From Haliotis asinina (lineage: Eukaryota > Mollusca > Gastropoda > Lepetellida > Haliotidae), in NCBI RefSeq assembly GCF_037392515.1, contig NC_090281.1, positions 52,554,753-52,618,752 on the forward strand: DNA of 64,000 nucleotides. Direction: 5' to 3'. The first letter of the stretch is position 1. Each line of letters opens with the position of its first letter. The notes beneath the pieces are model-generated. The model saw only the letters and a program-made list of their open reading frames with translations. It searched no databases and was not told the DNA's origin. Position numbers and translations under genes: made by a program. This document shows positions 32,745 to 44,112 of the stretch, one piece after another.

Positions 32745-33003
32745 CTCCTTGAGTGTATAGGGATGGGAATTTGCCTAGCAGAGTTGTGGTCCTTGCCAGA
32801 GACCAGTGACTCTTGGTTTGAATCCTGGTTTGCCCAACTACATTGTGTCAGCACCATACCTGTGGATGTTGGTTTTACCAAATTGGTAAGCATTTAAAAC
32901 CAGCAGCACTTTCCCCTATTAAATACCGTTCATAGCAGCACTAATTCTCACTCACTCACTCACTCACTCACTCACTCACTCACTCACTCACTCACTCACT
33001 CAA
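32745..33003 (+). mobile_element. tRNA-like SINE (family C) with long (ACTC)n tail
   Basis: GACTCTTGGTTTGAATCC is B-box-like. It is followed by GTGTCAGCACCATACCTGTG, GGTTTTACCAAATTGGTAAG and a tail expanded to about 13 ACTC units at 32949-33002. Part of the same body recurs at 63040-63260. Confidence 0.65.
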
Positions 33004-33644
33004 CTAATCAATTAATCAATCACTGTAATGGGATATAGCAAGCCAGATGTTTTCAGGATACCTCAGTATTTCCATTCCCTGATACATGTCAGATATTGGC
33101 AGACACAACTTGTTAGTCATGGTGAAGTCAGTACTACTAGTATTAATCCTGTGACTGGGAAAAGTAACATCCATAATTCTTCATTCACACAGAAAAAGTT
33201 AATTATGTTGTTCAGTCTATCAGTAAATATCAGAGTCTCTAATTATATTGTAAAATATTGTGTATATGGAGTGCCAAGATCATCTGATTTGTCTTCTCAT
33301 GAGAAAATTCTTCAGTAAACAATCAGTACCCAGGAAAAGCTGATTATTCATTTCATCCTGTGATAGGTCCAACTGAAGTCACAGACATAAAGCGGATCAT
33401 GCTAACAGTGGTTATTTCTTAACCATAAAACAACAACAATGGAACAAATCTGTTTAGCACTGATTAAGCAGCATCTACACAGATTTTGCATTTGTCATAT
33501 CTCTATCGAAGACAAAACAGGTCGCAGTGTAGCAGCTTCAGGGCTTCAGTTTGACTTGCAAAGTCTCTATTGAATTTGTAAATAATAAATCATAGATTAA
33601 ATAAAAGGTAGAAACATTTTTCCCTTGATATGACTGGCGACTCC

Positions 33645-33795
33645 ATGAAGGTCAAGCATAGAATATTAGTCCAAGTTAAGATATGTCATCGGTTCTCAGT
33701 TGTGCAGATCAATGTTCATGCTGTTGACCACTGGATTGTCTGGTCCGGACATGATTATTTACAGAGTGCCACCATATGGGTGAAATATAGGATTG
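33645..33795 (+). mobile_element. SINE (family A), partial
   Basis: Contains ATGTCATCGGTTCTCAGTTG, GTTCATGCTGTTGACCACTG, GATTGTCTGGTCCGGAC and TTATTTACAGAGTGCCACC, with no ACTC tail. Confidence 0.75.
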
Positions 33796-34204
33796 AAGGA
33801 AATAAGGATTCCAATAAGATGATGAACCTTGTCAGCTTATGTGTGTTGTGGTATGCTGCCTTTCCATAACCACTTTTTATGAGCTCATAACGTAAGCGAA
33901 TCATTGTCATAATAAACATTGTGTTACACATGAGGCTGATGATATGGTGGTATGATATTTTACAGTTTTTTGTGGCAGTATTGATGAGGACGTTAAAAAC
34001 GACCAATGACGTGTTTTACAGTCAGGTGGGCACAATTTGCTCACCCTGAACATCAATATATATTGTGCTGATGGTATCAGGTTATGATATGTTATGCATG
34101 TATATTATGATTGTGAATTGTGCTGCTCATTCAACTTGTTATACATACTCAGTTGTGTAGAATATGAGGTCAGATTTTGTGTTTTGTTTCACAGTTAGCA
34201 TATA

Positions 34205-34732
34205 CAGTCGAACCCCGTTTACCCGGACCCCACATATCCGAAAACCCCGCCTTCCGGATGATTTTTATGTGAAACGAAACTTACGTTCATTAATTGTACT
34301 CGCTTAACCTGACCCCACACTTCCACACCCGAACAGCGAATTTTCAAACCATTCCCATACATTTCCATTGAAAAAGGATCCAGTTATCCGGACTGAGAGA
34401 TCTGTGCAATGTGCATGTGTATGTGTCACGTCAATACCGTTTACCCTTTCATCTAACTTACTATCTGAAGCTCCACACGCTACACAATTACATCCGAGAC
34501 AACTTGACAAATGGTAACCTACGTTCTGCCTTCCATGTATTATTGGTACACTTATATGTTATGATGATTCACTGTTATTACTGCTGACTGTTGATTTATT
34601 GATATACGTATGTGAATATTTTTTCCTTTCACTTAATTTTCACGTTTTGGATGTTTGATCCAGTTAACTGGACGTCTTGCTATCCGGATTTTCGAGTGAA
34701 ACCAAAACGTCCGGGTAAACGGGGTTCGACTG
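34205..34732. mobile_element. pogo/Tigger-like MITE, 528 bp
   Basis: Terminal inverted repeats CAGTCGAACCCCGTTTACCC and its complement at the far end (GGGTAAACGGGGTTCGACTG) match over more than 24 bases. The element is flanked by TA on both sides, the target duplication used by pogo/Tc1-mariner elements. CAGT ends with AACC...TTTA-type repeats are typical of pogo/Tigger families. Inside there are more copies of the end motif (TTATCCGGA near 34385, CTATCCGGATT near 34680) but no transposase ORF, so it is non-autonomous. Confidence 0.87.
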
Positions 34733-34734
34733 TA

Positions 34735-36082
34735 GATAAACCTGGCTAAGTAGATGTTAGACATGGCCACAGAGATACTTAACCATTACAGTTTGAGCAG
34801 AGATGAGCATGATTACATGAATCACTTCCATTAAGACAAAAGTACAGGACTATTATACTAATAAAGACTGTTCTTTTGTTGATGTTCTTGATGCTTTAAA
34901 TCTGCAAGAGAAACTCACAATTTGTCTAGCTCAGCCAGTTCTGACAGCAAGAAGCTGAACATACCAAAACCTGGGTTCTGCACAAAATGTGACCTGCTTG
35001 AAAAATCTACGGTCTATTGTTTTATTGACCATGTTAAAACAGACATCAGTAAATGCTGTAAACATGGTCAGTTAAATACTAAATGAATGTATATTTATAA
35101 AGTCAGAGCAATCATACACAATATCATCCAATCACTGTTGCCAGATATCGAGCACTCACAATTTGCTGAACAAAAATCAGCTTTCTGAATAGCTGACTCT
35201 GATTTGTTTTCGTAGACCCTTAAAGACTGCGGAGACATGCCAGACACAGGGTAGGTTATAAAAACCCAATCGGTCATTTGGGTTTTGTCTAAATGCAGAA
35301 AAAGACAAAAATAAAACCAGCACTGACTTGTTTTATTAAAAATCATCTAAATGGGGACTCATCTTTGGAAAGAGGTTTTGTCATTGTGAATGCACAACAG
35401 TGTGAGGTTTATCGTTATGGCAGCATTGCGTGGGAGGGAAACCATCAGCTTCAAGCTTTGTGGTATTGGATGAGCTAAACAGATGAGTTGAAATGCATTA
35501 TGTTGGCTAGCAGCAGGTGGGATTTAACTGCTTCATGACTGGCTTCAACAACCTGACCCTTGCCTTGTATGTGTGACTCCAAATTACTGAAATGCATTCA
35601 TTCTTTCAGGAAGCCAGGAAGAAATAAATTGTAATTAAAAAATATATATATTTTTTCAGTATTATTAAAGTATTAAAAATATTCAATTATAGATATATCA
35701 TTAAAATTTTTAAATCAATTTATGACAAATCTCTATTCCTCCTGCCCCAAATAACTTTTCCCAACATGTTTTAAACTGAAAAATGGGGGGTTGAAATTCG
35801 GGGAGGGCAGCTCTGGTAAAGCTCTGGTAATGCCTCCAAGCTCAACAGTTTCTGTAAAAACATAACGACTGTAAATACTGACATCAAAGGATGCTTCATC
35901 AGACATATATTCTGATCTGTGATTTGTAAGTTTGTGTACTCCGGTTGTATACTTACAGACCCATGCTGTCAAATTGACTTTGAGGAACAAAATTATGTTC
36001 AAACTGCAGTCAGTACTTATGTAGATGATATGTTTGGAGAGAGAAATGTATTAGATTTCTTATCTGTTTACATTTACTTCCT
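34735..36082. other. No gene seen
   Basis: AT-rich, likely intronic; ATATATATT runs near 35640-35700. No coding block recognised. Confidence 0.5.
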
Positions 36083-36398
36083 GTAGTGACTTATGGGTAA
36101 AGTGATGACTTCTAGGTAGCGCAATGATTTATGGTTACTGCAATGACTTATGGGTAGAGCAACGAGTTATGGGTAAAGCAATCACTTTGCAGAGCAATGG
36201 CATAAGGATAGAGTATTAACATAGATAAAGCAGTGGCTTATGGGTAATGCAATGACTTTAGGTAGAGCAATGATTTATGAGAAAAGGAATGAGTGATGGG
36301 TAGCGCAATGACTTATGGGCAGAGCAATGATGTATGGGTAGGGCAATGATTTATGGGTAGAGCAATGATTCATGGGTAGAGCAATGATTTATGGGTAG
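36083..36398. repeat. Degenerate 19-bp minisatellite
   Basis: Unit GCAATGATTTATGGGTAGA, repeated about 15 times with substitutions and small indels. Confidence 0.9.
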
Positions 36399-37119
36399 TG
36401 ACCTATCATCAGCATTCCAGGAGCTAGTAGAGTGCGAAATTGAAAAAAACTGGAGAAGGGAGGTGTGTGTTTGACAGAAATGCAACGTTCTCAGCTACTG
36501 TTGTTGACAGACACAACAAAGCTGAATTAGGCCACTCACTAGCTTGCAAAAATATTGATAAAGAAAACATGTCTTTGTGTGATAAACATATTTGACTTAA
36601 AGAGAACAAAGTTAAGGCATAAAGTTTCCATATTTTTTTGTGTTTTAAACAAATATGCTCTGAAATCTTACTTTAAGTGATGAAATATTTTTAAGTTATA
36701 ATTCATTTAACAGACATTTTCAGAGGTTGGGTAGGGAATTTTGATGATTTGTTGTTGGCTGACTCTTAGCTGAAGCATCAGTGATGAGGAATATTGTAAA
36801 CCCACCAGGACCATCCTGAAACGCACTTGAAAATGTGTTGAATATCAAGTGTTTTTGTCACAGTGTTGATTGTGTTTGACCAGCAACTGAATGGGTTTTA
36901 GGGGGGATTGTGATGAGTGGATGAAACATCATGTAGGGCTTGTTATCATTTGTTGTGTATGATATGATTATCTTGCCCAAATTATAGTTTTGTTTATGCA
37001 AGCAACTGTAGGTGATATCTGATGTGAACTGTCCTCAGGCTAAAATCTGGGCAGAGCAAATGTTTGAAGTTTACCAAATGCTAAACAAAGGGATGCTTTG
37101 TTTATTGACTGCAGATGAT

Positions 37120-37320
37120 AACCACTCATTCTCTCTCGCTCAGACTCGATCACTCATTCACTCACTTAATCTCACATACACACTGATTCACTCGATTACT
37201 CACTTATTCTCACTCAGACCTGATCACCCTCACTAGCTCATTCACTCACTCACTTAACCACTGATCACACTCAACAACTCACCCTCTAACTCAACCCACT
37301 CAACCACTCACCCACATACT
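37120..37320. repeat. Degenerate ACTC-type repeat
   Basis: Broken runs of CACTCATTCACTCACTTA type over about 200 bases, probably a decayed SINE tail expansion. Confidence 0.7.
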
Positions 37321-37867
37321 TGATAATTCTCGTGGTTTTTAATTACTCCATGTACAGGTAACTGTGAGTATTAGTTTACCTGTTTTAGAATTTCACTATT
37401 TGACACATTCACAATGATTTACTGAACAAGCTGACGTTTCTGTGACGCGGCATGATGTGTTGGTGCAGTATGTGGGAACATTCAGTGCTGGCCAGTTATC
37501 AACACAATCTTAATTTTACTTCATTCGTTGTACTTTTGTTCAGTCAGATTGTTTCATTGTTATGTACCTGTGGAAATCATTCACAAGCACTGGGATTGCA
37601 TTTCACAAGTTAGTTTCACATTCTCCTCTGTTTACAAACAGCATCAAAAATGGATACACCAAATATCACCATGGATGTTTCCTCAGCATTAGAAAGGATT
37701 TTTGGCTAATGTACCGTGTAGTCTGATTGTGATGTTTGGGAAGAAAGTTGGTGTTAATGAAACGGTGGAGGTACAGTTGTGCCCTGTCCAGCAGAAAGGT
37801 ATGTAGAGTAGCTGGCGATATGTACATGGGTTGCATGGTGAGAGACAACAACACGGTAGGCAACTTG

Positions 37868-38192
37868 AACATGGGTTGCTGGGCTAGTGACGTGAACTTC
37901 TTTCCGAGGGTGGTGATGTGAACATGGGTTGCAACGATAATGATGTGAACATCTCTCTGTGGGTGGTGACGTGAACATGGGTTGCAAGGCTAATGATGTG
38001 AACATCTCTCTATGGGTGGTGACGTGAACACAGGTTGCAAGGCTAATGATGTGAACATTTTCTGCAGACAGGGTGATGTGAACATGGGTTGCAGGGCCCA
38101 TGATGTGAACACAATCCAGGGCTGGTGACATGAACATGATCTTGTGCTGGTGATGTGAACATGGGCAGTGGGGAAGGTGATGTGAACATGGG
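37868..38192. repeat. GATGTGAACATGGGTTGC-type minisatellite
   Basis: Repeats of GATGTGAACATGGGTTGC alternating with TAATGATGTGAACATCTCTC, overall unit about 45-60 bases, seven or more copies of the GTGAAC block. It produces a spurious His/Val/Thr-rich ORF on the minus strand. Confidence 0.88.
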
Positions 38193-38452
38193 ATATGACC
38201 TGTTTTCTGACCTTACCAGTGCAAGATTGGTTGCAATAGTTCAGCATCAATTTTAAACATTCCGACATTTACCTGACACTGGTGCCAATACAATCAGTAC
38301 AGCTCAGACTTAGCAGATCCACACACAGCTTTATTGTAGAGATGTTCAGTGGCATTCGCACATGTGGCCTAGTGAACCAAGGCCCTGAACTAGCTCTGCA
38401 AGGTGCAATATTGTCTTCATCTAGCTGTATACAGTGCATACATAACCAAAAG

Positions 38453-38726
38453 TGAGTGAGTGAGTGAGTTTAGTTTTACGTCGCACTTAGCAATATTCCA
38501 GCTATATGGCGACGGTCTGTAAATAATCGAGTCTGGACCAGACAATCCAGTGATCAACAACATGAGCCTCGATCTGCGCAATTGGGAACCGATGACATGT
38601 GTCAACCAAGTCAGGTAGTCTGACCACCCGATCCCGTTAGTCGCCTCTTACGACAAGCATAGTCACCTTTTATGGCAAGCATGGGTTGCTGAAGGCCTAT
38701 TCTACCCCGGGACCTTCACGGGTCCA
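38453..38726 (-). mobile_element. SINE (family A), best full-length copy
   Basis: Minus-strand copy from GTGAGTGAGTGAGTTTAG to CCCGGGACCTTCACGGGTCC. It is the most intact member in the window and serves as the reference for the family: head ending in a palindromic GGACCCGTGAAGGTCC-like stem, central TGACACATGTCATCGGTTCC block, and an AAACTAAACTCACTC tail. Confidence 0.92.
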
Positions 38727-39962
38727 TAACCAAAAGAACAAGGACATTAACTAAGTATGTACTGTATATATATATTATCCTGTTTTCTACCTTACTTGTA
38801 CTACCTTGACAACAATACAAGAATCTGTATCAAACGTAGCATCATCTGAATAAGCCTCTCCACAAAGCTTCTCCATATACTACTTTTTAACTCCTAAATA
38901 ATGCCACTCAATGAAGATAAACATACCTATTGTGACGTCATTAATCTGGTTACTAAGGCGTCCTTGAGGTAAATGAAGTAAGCCTTGGATGGTGTATTTT
39001 TAAAATTCACGACTCTACTATTTTGAAGTCACAGTCATCACAGCATCAAAGATCCAAAAGCAACAATTTTTTTTATATTCAGCCATTTTGGTGGTACGTT
39101 TATACCAGCACCATTAATATTACATATATCAAGTTTATGAAATCTGGGCTATACATTTCATGTCAACAATGATACATTATTACAATTATTACCTTCAGTA
39201 GATCTCAAAGACGTATAATACCCCAGCAGTAGATATTGGCTGATAATTTAATCAGATCCTCTGTCAGTGACAACCACTAGTACAAGGACAATGGTTGAAC
39301 CTTGCTAGCGACATAGACAGGTTTAATTGGATCACAACGTTCACAATGGAAGGACTCCATGTTGCTTGCCACCTATCCATATGGTGATGTACAGATGCAG
39401 AGACTCACAATTAGCAGATAAATCAATCTGCATGTTTGGCAGTGGTGACGATGGCGATTGTTTAGCCACTGGTCCAGTGTTTTGGGTAGCAGTGTTAAAC
39501 CTGACACAGGACTCTCCTTGGTGAGTACTCTTACCTGACCAGGGACTGGTATAATGATCAGTGTGTCGTATAGGTACCGGTAATGTATTGTGGATGTGAT
39601 TTGTCGTGGCATCAGTACTTGTCATGTCTGCAGCTGTCATGGAAGGCGGAGAGAGATCAGGGGTGCACAAGACCATTATGGTGACTCTTTCTCATCCTGT
39701 AGGTACCCAGTAGTGTTTCAGGCTTTTTGAAGGGTGGGTGGGTGGGTGAGTTCAAGTAAATGAGTGAAGGGTGGGTTGGTGACTGAGGACAAGTAAATGA
39801 GTGATGGTTGTGCTTAGTCAGGGTAATGATGCAACACCAGAGAGCAGCATCGTAGTGGATTCTAGGCACAGATATTGTTGTTATTATTGTCATCAAATGG
39901 GTCCAGAAGCAGTAGGTGAGTTGACACCAGAAAATATGGTGTATTTTGGACAGGCATTCATG

Positions 39963-42448
39963 TTAACCCTAATGCATTCATACTGTAAGTAATGGTAACC
40001 CTAATGCATTCATACGTAAGTAATGGTAACCCTAATGCATTCATATTGTGAGTAATGGTAACCCAAATGCATTCATACTGTGAGTAATGGTAACCCTAAT
40101 GCATTCATACTGTAAGTAATGGTAACCCTAATGCATTCATACTGTAAGTAATGGTAACCCTAACGCATTCATACTGTAAGTAATGGTAACCCAAATGCAT
40201 TCATATTGTGAGTAATGGTAACCCAAATGCATTCATACTGTAAGTAATGGTAACCCTAATGCATTCATACTGTAAGTAATGGTAACCCAAATGCATTCAT
40301 ATTGTGAGTAATGGTAACCCAAATGCATTCATACTGTAAGTAATGGTAACCCTAATGCATTCATATTGTGAGTAATGGTAACCCAAATGCATTCATACTG
40401 TAAGTAATGGTAACCCAAATGCATTCATACTGTAAGTAATGGTAACCCAAATGCATTCATACTGTAAGTAATGGTAACCCTAATGCATTCATATTGTGAG
40501 TAATGGTAACCCAAATGCATTCATACTGTAAGTAATGGTAACCCTAATGCATTCATACTGTAAGTCATGGTATCCCTAATGCATTCATACTGTAAGTAAT
40601 GGTAACCCTAATGCATTCATATTGTGAGTAATGGTAACCCAAATGCATTCATACTGTAAGTAATGGTAACCCAAATGCATTCATACTGTAAGTAATGGTA
40701 ACCCAAATGCATTCATACTGTAAGTAATGGTAACCCTAATGCATTCATATTGTGAGTAATGGTAACCCAAATGCATTCATACTGTAAGTAATGGTAACCC
40801 TAATGCATTCATACTGTAAGTCATGGTATCCCTAATGCATTCATACTGTAAGTAATGGTAACCCTAATGCATTCATATTGTGAGTAATGGTAACCCTAAT
40901 GCATTCATACTGTAAGTAATGGTAACCCTAATGCATTAATACTGTGAGTAATGGTAACCCAAATGCATTCATACTGTAAGTAATGGTAACCCAAATGCAT
41001 TCATACTGTAAGTAATGGTAACCCTAATGCATTCATATTGTGAGTAATGGTAACCCAAATGCATTCATACTGTAAGTAATGGTAACCCTAATGCATTCAT
41101 ACTGTAAGTCATGGTATCCCTAATGCATTCATACTGTAAGTAATGGTAACCCTAATGCATTCATATTGTGAGTAATGGTAACCCAAATGCATTCATACTG
41201 TAAGTAATGGTAACCCTAATGCATTCATACTGTAAGTAATGGTAACCCTAATGCATTCATACTGTAAGTAATGGTAACCCTAATGCATTTATACTGTAAG
41301 TAATGGTAACCCAAATGCATTCATACTGTAAGTAATGGTAACCCAAATGCATTCATACTGTAAGTAATGGTAACCCTAATGCATTCATATTGTGAGTAAT
41401 GGTAACCCAAATGCATTCATACTGTCAGTAATGGTAACCCTAATGCATTCATACTGTAAGTAATGGTAACCCAAATGCATTCATACTGTCAGTAATGGTA
41501 ACCCAAATGCATTCATACTGTAAGTAATGGTAACCCAAATGCATTCATACTGTGAGTAATGGTAACCCAAATACATTCATACTGTAAGTAATGGTAACCC
41601 AAATGCATTCATACTGTAAGTAATGGTAACCCAAATGCATTCATACTGTAAGTAATGGTAACCCAAATGCATTCATACTGTAAGTAATGGTAACCCAAAT
41701 GCATTCATACTGTCAGTAATGGTAACCCAAATGCATTCATACTGTAAGTAATGGTAACCCAAATGCATTCATACTGTGAGTAATGGTAACCCAAATGCAT
41801 TCATACTGTAAGTAATGGTAACCCAAGTGCATTCATACTGTAAGTAATGGTAACCCAAATGCATTAATACTGTAAGTAATGGTAACCCAAATGCATTCAT
41901 ATTGTGAGTAATGGTAACCCTAATGCATTCATACTGTAAGTAATGGTAACCCAAATGCATTCATACTGTAAGTAATGGTAACCCAAATGCATTCATACTG
42001 TAAGTAATGGTAACCCAAATGCATTCATATTGTGAGTAATGGTAACCCTAATGCATTTATACTGTAAGTAATGGTAACCCAAATGCATTCATACTGTAAG
42101 TAATGGTAACCCAAATGCATTCATACTGTAAGTAATGGTAACCCAAATGCATTAATACTGTAAGTAATGGTAACCCAAATGCATTCATACTGTAAGTAAT
42201 GGTAACCCAAATGCATTCATACTGTAAGTAATGGTATCCCAAATGCATTCATACTGTAAGTAATGGTAACCCAAATGCATTCATACTGTAAGTAATGGTA
42301 ACCCAAATGCATTCATATTGTGAGTAATGGTAACCCAAATGCATTCATACTGTAAGTAATGGTAACCCAAATGCATTCATACTGTAAGTAATGGTAACCC
42401 AAATGCATTCATACTGTAAGTAATGGTAACCCTAAGGCATTCATACTG
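39963..42448. repeat. 32-bp satellite-like array, about 77 copies, with higher-order structure
   Basis: Unit TAATGCATTCATACTGTAAG + TAATGGTAACCC, period exactly 32. Two common alternatives occur at two places: CCCTAATG or CCCAAATG, and ACTGTAAG or ATTGTGAG. A rarer variant (GTAAGTCATGGTATCC) recurs at 40561, 40817 and 41105, that is, 8 and 9 units apart with the same neighbouring variants. The right half (after about 41500) is almost all CCCAAATG/ACTGTAAG units. No other sequence interrupts the array. Confidence 0.97.
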
Positions 42449-42714
42449 TACTTTATGCTAAACTTACAGAGGATGGCATGTGTTTCCTCACATGGTAGTG
42501 AAGTGATTCATATTATGTTTGTCAATGATTTTGTTGCATTGAAGGAATAAGTACTTGTGTGTGTTACATGAGTTACACAGGGCACTGGGAGGAACCAGGA
42601 TAGTGGTTGGTTATGGGTTATATCACGTGATGAATGTCTGCCTGCTGCAAGGCTGCCGTTAACACAGCTGTTGCCAGGGACGACCATAAGTAGACAGCTT
42701 TGATGGAAGAGGGT

Positions 42715-42892
42715 GACAAAATGGCTGGGTGGTTAGTGAAGGAAAGGTTGACAGAGCATTTGGGTGGGTTAGTGAGGGAGAGGTCGATAGAAAGACTGGA
42801 TGGGTTAGTAATGAGAGGGTGACAGAGTAGCTGGGTGGGTTAGTGAGGGAGAGGGAGACAGAGAACTTGGGTGGGTTAGTGAGGGTTAGTCC
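42715..42892. repeat. GGGTGGGTTAGTGAGGGAGAG minisatellite, about five copies
   Basis: Units of about 38 bases centred on TGGGTGGGTTAGTGAGGGAG and GACAGAG. Purine-rich plus strand; gives a spurious Ser/Leu/Pro/Thr ORF on minus. Confidence 0.88.
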
Positions 42893-42916
42893 CTTTCTCT
42901 GCATTCCTCCCTCATA

Positions 42917-43063
42917 ACAAATAGTGAAATGTGTCAATATTTTAATGATAGTTTGTTAAACAATGGTATGCTGTTCTGATTATGATCAGCGTTTCATTGA
43001 GTATGTAGTTTTCGAGCTAGACTGCAATTCATTGGTCCACTTTTGAGCCAAATGGTCTATAGG
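42917..43063 (-). mobile_element. Partial copy of the palindromic MITE at 49973
   Basis: Corresponds to the reverse complement of the left arm plus centre of that element. Shared blocks are AACAAATAGTGAAATGTGTC, AATGATAGTTTGTTAAA, TGATTATGATCAGCG, TTCATTGAGTATGTA and TTTTGAGCCAAATGGTCTAT. About 55 bases are deleted inside. Confidence 0.78.
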
Positions 43064-43112
43064 TCCAATGTGCCAGGAGTAAGGGCAAATGAATGGGTAA
43101 GTGAATGAGGTA

Positions 43113-43991
43113 AAGTTAATGAAGAAGGTAAGTGGTTGTGTAAGGTTGGAGGTGAAGGGATGGGTGAATTATTTTAATGGAGACTGTATTTATGAGAAAG
43201 TATGTGGTCATGGTGAAACAAGTGAGGTTTTATGCCTTTCTGCATGGACGAGGTGAATGTAGTACTGCAGAAACAACTAGTTATGTATACCTGATAGCAC
43301 AGATCAAAATCTGAGTTTTGCTACCAAAAAAAAGAGAAATATGTCGGTGTTGTGATTGAAAAAAAATTCTTAGAATTATTTTCACTGGTAATGGCAACTA
43401 GGGATGCCACGAAGCATTATTTTCATGAGTTGATGAATATCATGATGCCTATTTTCACAGCATTATTGTATGAATTTTGTTATAATTTGAACTTTAATTT
43501 TTCATATTTTATAATGGTCCATGAAAACATTAACATTTTTGTTTCTCAGAGTTTAAAAAATTCTGCTTTCCCATCTTTGTCCATGAAAATTAATCTTTTA
43601 TAACTCTCATAACATCAAAAAACATGATACAGTTGCAAAATGAAAACAATGCATAAGGCCAAACCAATTCTATTTCTTGTTTTACAGATTGTTGTTCTCA
43701 GAAAACCTAAAGGCAGGTGGGGAAAAAAAGGAAATGAAATAACCAGTATGAGTTTTCATGTTAAATTTTTTGGTTTCATTTATATCAACTAAAAATAAAC
43801 TGAGTAAGTTTAGGTTTCACACTAATTTCAACAGTTTATCATTTAGGTCACATTAATGTTAGGATTGTATGTCTGAGCATGGACATTCCTTTTTCTTTCA
43901 TTCTTGACCAAATACAACCGATGAATCTGCAAAGAAATAAAATTGGTGAGGCTTAAACATTTTTAAGCTGATACTTTCAAAACTGATACTT
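43113..43991. other. No gene seen
   Basis: AT-rich, likely intronic or intergenic. The 83-codon frame at 43352 is Phe/Asn-rich and not recognised. Confidence 0.5.
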
Positions 43992-44060
43992 TCTCTCTCA
44001 CACATACAAACACAGACACACACACAGACACAGACAGACAGACACACACACACACACACA

Positions 44061-44099
<39 letters not shown>

Positions 44100-44112
44100 G
44101 GAGAGAGAGGAT
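43992..44112. repeat. (CA)n with CAGA interruptions and flanking GA tract
   Basis: CACACA runs broken by CAGACA, ending in GAGGGAGAGAGAGG. Confidence 0.95.

Noticed and set aside
39634..39712. Start exon reading MSAAVMEGGERSGVHKTIMV up to GTAG-GTACCC
   Set aside because: The CTCTTTCTCATCCTGTAG end looks more like an acceptor than coding sequence, and nothing else supports an exon.
39963..42448. CRISPR-like array (regular 32-bp repeat)
   Set aside because: No unique spacers: the whole period is repeat. The genome is eukaryotic.
39963..42448. Interstitial telomere sequence because of TAACCCTAA
   Set aside because: Only one and a half motif copies per 32-bp unit, and half the units read CCCAAATG instead; not a telomeric tract.
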